Source of the DNA: Nitrospinota bacterium
GTDB lineage: Bacteria; UBA8248; JACPRG01
Reading direction: 5' to 3'
DNA length: 14,706 nucleotides
NCBI GenBank assembly: GCA_030740135.1
Contig: JASLXW010000040.1
Coordinates: forward strand, 1-14,706
The stretch's first letter is position 1, and the number at the start of each line of letters is the position of its first letter. The position numbers were made by a program, and so were the translations under genes. A model generated the notes under the pieces. It saw only the letters and a list, made by a program, of their open reading frames with translations, made no database searches and was not told where the DNA came from. Below are positions 13,816 to 14,706 of this stretch, piece by piece.

Positions 13816-14706
13816 TCATCTGCAGCGCCAAGAACAATGTTTCGGGAGCGCGAACCGGATCGATTTGGGCAGCGCGTCCACGTACTCATTGGTGAAAAGG
13901 TCTTCGGCCTTGATCTTGATGGGCATCTTCTGGGCATCCAGGGTGACCTTGATGGTCGTCCTCATCTTTTTCAGATCGGTGTGGCCGAGTCCCTGTTTTT
14001 CGGAGAGACCGTCGTACAGGTGATCCACCCAGATCTTCAAGATGTCGGTGACGCTCTTGGTGGACTGCTCCGGGAAGCTCGTTGTGAAGGCCTTCACGCC
14101 TTCCTCTGGATTGGCCAGGGTGTAGGCGATCCCCCGGTAGATGGCCTTGACCATCCCGCGCGTCGTCTTGGCGCCGGGCCCCTTGAGGTTGTCCGTGTGG
14201 GTCAGGACGCCCGCGGAATAGAGGTCGAGCCCCCGATCGGCATAGAGTATCCATTTCAGCGTTTTGCCCGCCTGCTTGGCGACTTTGATGTACCGGGGCT
14301 TCTGGGTGTCATAGCTGATGACGGCGTCCACCCTGCCGGCGCCCAAGCTGGCGGGTTGGGACCCGGGCGCCATGAAGATCCAGTTGATCTTCGACATATC
14401 GATCCCGTTCGGCGCGGCGAACACCGGGAACATCGCGTAGTCGGAGGACGCCTTGGGGCCGGGGGTGACGCGCTTGCCTTCCAGGTCCTTTGGGGTGTTG
14501 ATGCCGGCATCGCTGAAGTAGTAAATGATTTCCTGGAACTTGTGCTCCAGGATTCCGACCGTCTTGATCTTGAATCCTTTGTTCTTCCCAATCACCTGGG
14601 GACCCATGGCGGCCATCCCGTAGGGGCACTCCTTGGAGCCCACCCGCTTCGTCGTATCGCTCGATCCGTATCCCCGCCGGATGGTGATGTCGATTCCCTC
14701 GTCTTT
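13816..14706 (-). CDS. ABC transporter substrate-binding protein, NMT1/SsuA type (5' end outside window)
   Basis: The frame is open to the window edge, so 296 residues up to the stop are seen and the signal peptide and first strand are missing. The first visible residues KDEGIDITIRRGYGSSDTTK align with the paralogue at 6909-7970 (YKAENLQVKMVRGFGSIDTA). Further shared blocks are AGINTPKDLEGKRVTPGP, a 'PVFAAPNGIDMSKIN' segment against PLFAKAQGIDVSKVK, and the LYSAGVLTHTD segment against LYSQDVVVHED. It binds an unknown small molecule in the periplasm for an ABC importer; partner permease and ATPase genes would have to be beyond the edge, or it shares the importer at 8072-9720. Internal GTG at 14643 is not a start. 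The C-terminal tail ends in an unusual HCSWRCR. It converges on the molybdoenzyme gene with terminators between. Confidence 0.9.
   Translation of the reverse strand, partial: KDEGIDITIRRGYGSSDTTKRVGSKECPYGMAAMGPQVIGKNKGFKIKTVGILEHKFQEIIYYFSDAGINTPKDLEGKRVTPGPKASSDYAMFPVFAAPNGIDMSKINWIFMAPGSQPASLGAGRVDAVISYDTQKPRYIKVAKQAGKTLKWILYADRGLDLYSAGVLTHTDNLKGPGAKTTRGMVKAIYRGIAYTLANPEEGVKAFTTSFPEQSTKSVTDILKIWVDHLYDGLSEKQGLGHTDLKKMRTTIKVTLDAQKMPIKIKAEDLFTNEYVDALPKSIRFALPKHCSWRCR

Overview
The window is GC-rich (roughly 60-65% by eye), compactly organised bacterial DNA with G/C-ending codons, a TTG-started gene pair and ATGA-type overlaps. Uptake proteins of the NMT1/SsuA type, a split thiamine-diphosphate decarboxylase and a molybdenum hydroxylase suggest an environmental, probably uncultivated lineage (Rokubacteria/NC10, Tectomicrobia or a deltaproteobacterial relative). 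That assignment is a guess from gene style. No rRNA, tRNA, CRISPR array, insertion sequence or phage gene was seen.

Left part (1-3082): the 3' end of an NfeD membrane protein gene overlaps a slipin/stomatin gene, the classic membrane-quality pair. Then come a small unrecognised minus-strand gene, a complete RluD-type pseudouridine synthase, an 85-codon remnant that looks like collinear pieces of a PaaZ-type aldehyde dehydrogenase, and a small helical protein on the minus strand. Middle (3083-6757): a P1B-1 copper/silver-exporting ATPase carrying two tandem YHS domains and two CPM(H/C)PEV metal-binding modules instead of the usual HMA domains. After a 343-base gap there is a short Rieske [2Fe-2S] protein that looks like a ring-hydroxylating oxygenase with its catalytic middle deleted.

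Right part (6758-14706): a complete ABC importer operon (periplasmic binding protein, permease, ATPase) of the SsuABC/TauABC/NMT1 type runs rightward. It converges on a two-gene leftward operon for the alpha and beta halves of a ThDP-dependent 2-oxoacid decarboxylase (sulfopyruvate/phosphonopyruvate decarboxylase class). Divergent from that operon is a full-length xanthine-dehydrogenase-family molybdopterin subunit without its FeS and FAD partners nearby. The shared promoter region holds a perfect TATAAT and a 13-bp palindrome fitting the operator consensus of FadR-subfamily GntR regulators. A second NMT1-type binding protein enters from the right edge, converging on the molybdoenzyme with terminators between them.

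The right half reads as an uptake-and-oxidation cluster for small organic acids or sulfonates, but no substrate can be named. The most unusual signals are the two 'ends kept, middle lost' reading frames (2607-2864 and 6335-6757), the YHS duplication in the copper pump, and the palindromic operator candidate between the decarboxylase and the molybdoenzyme.
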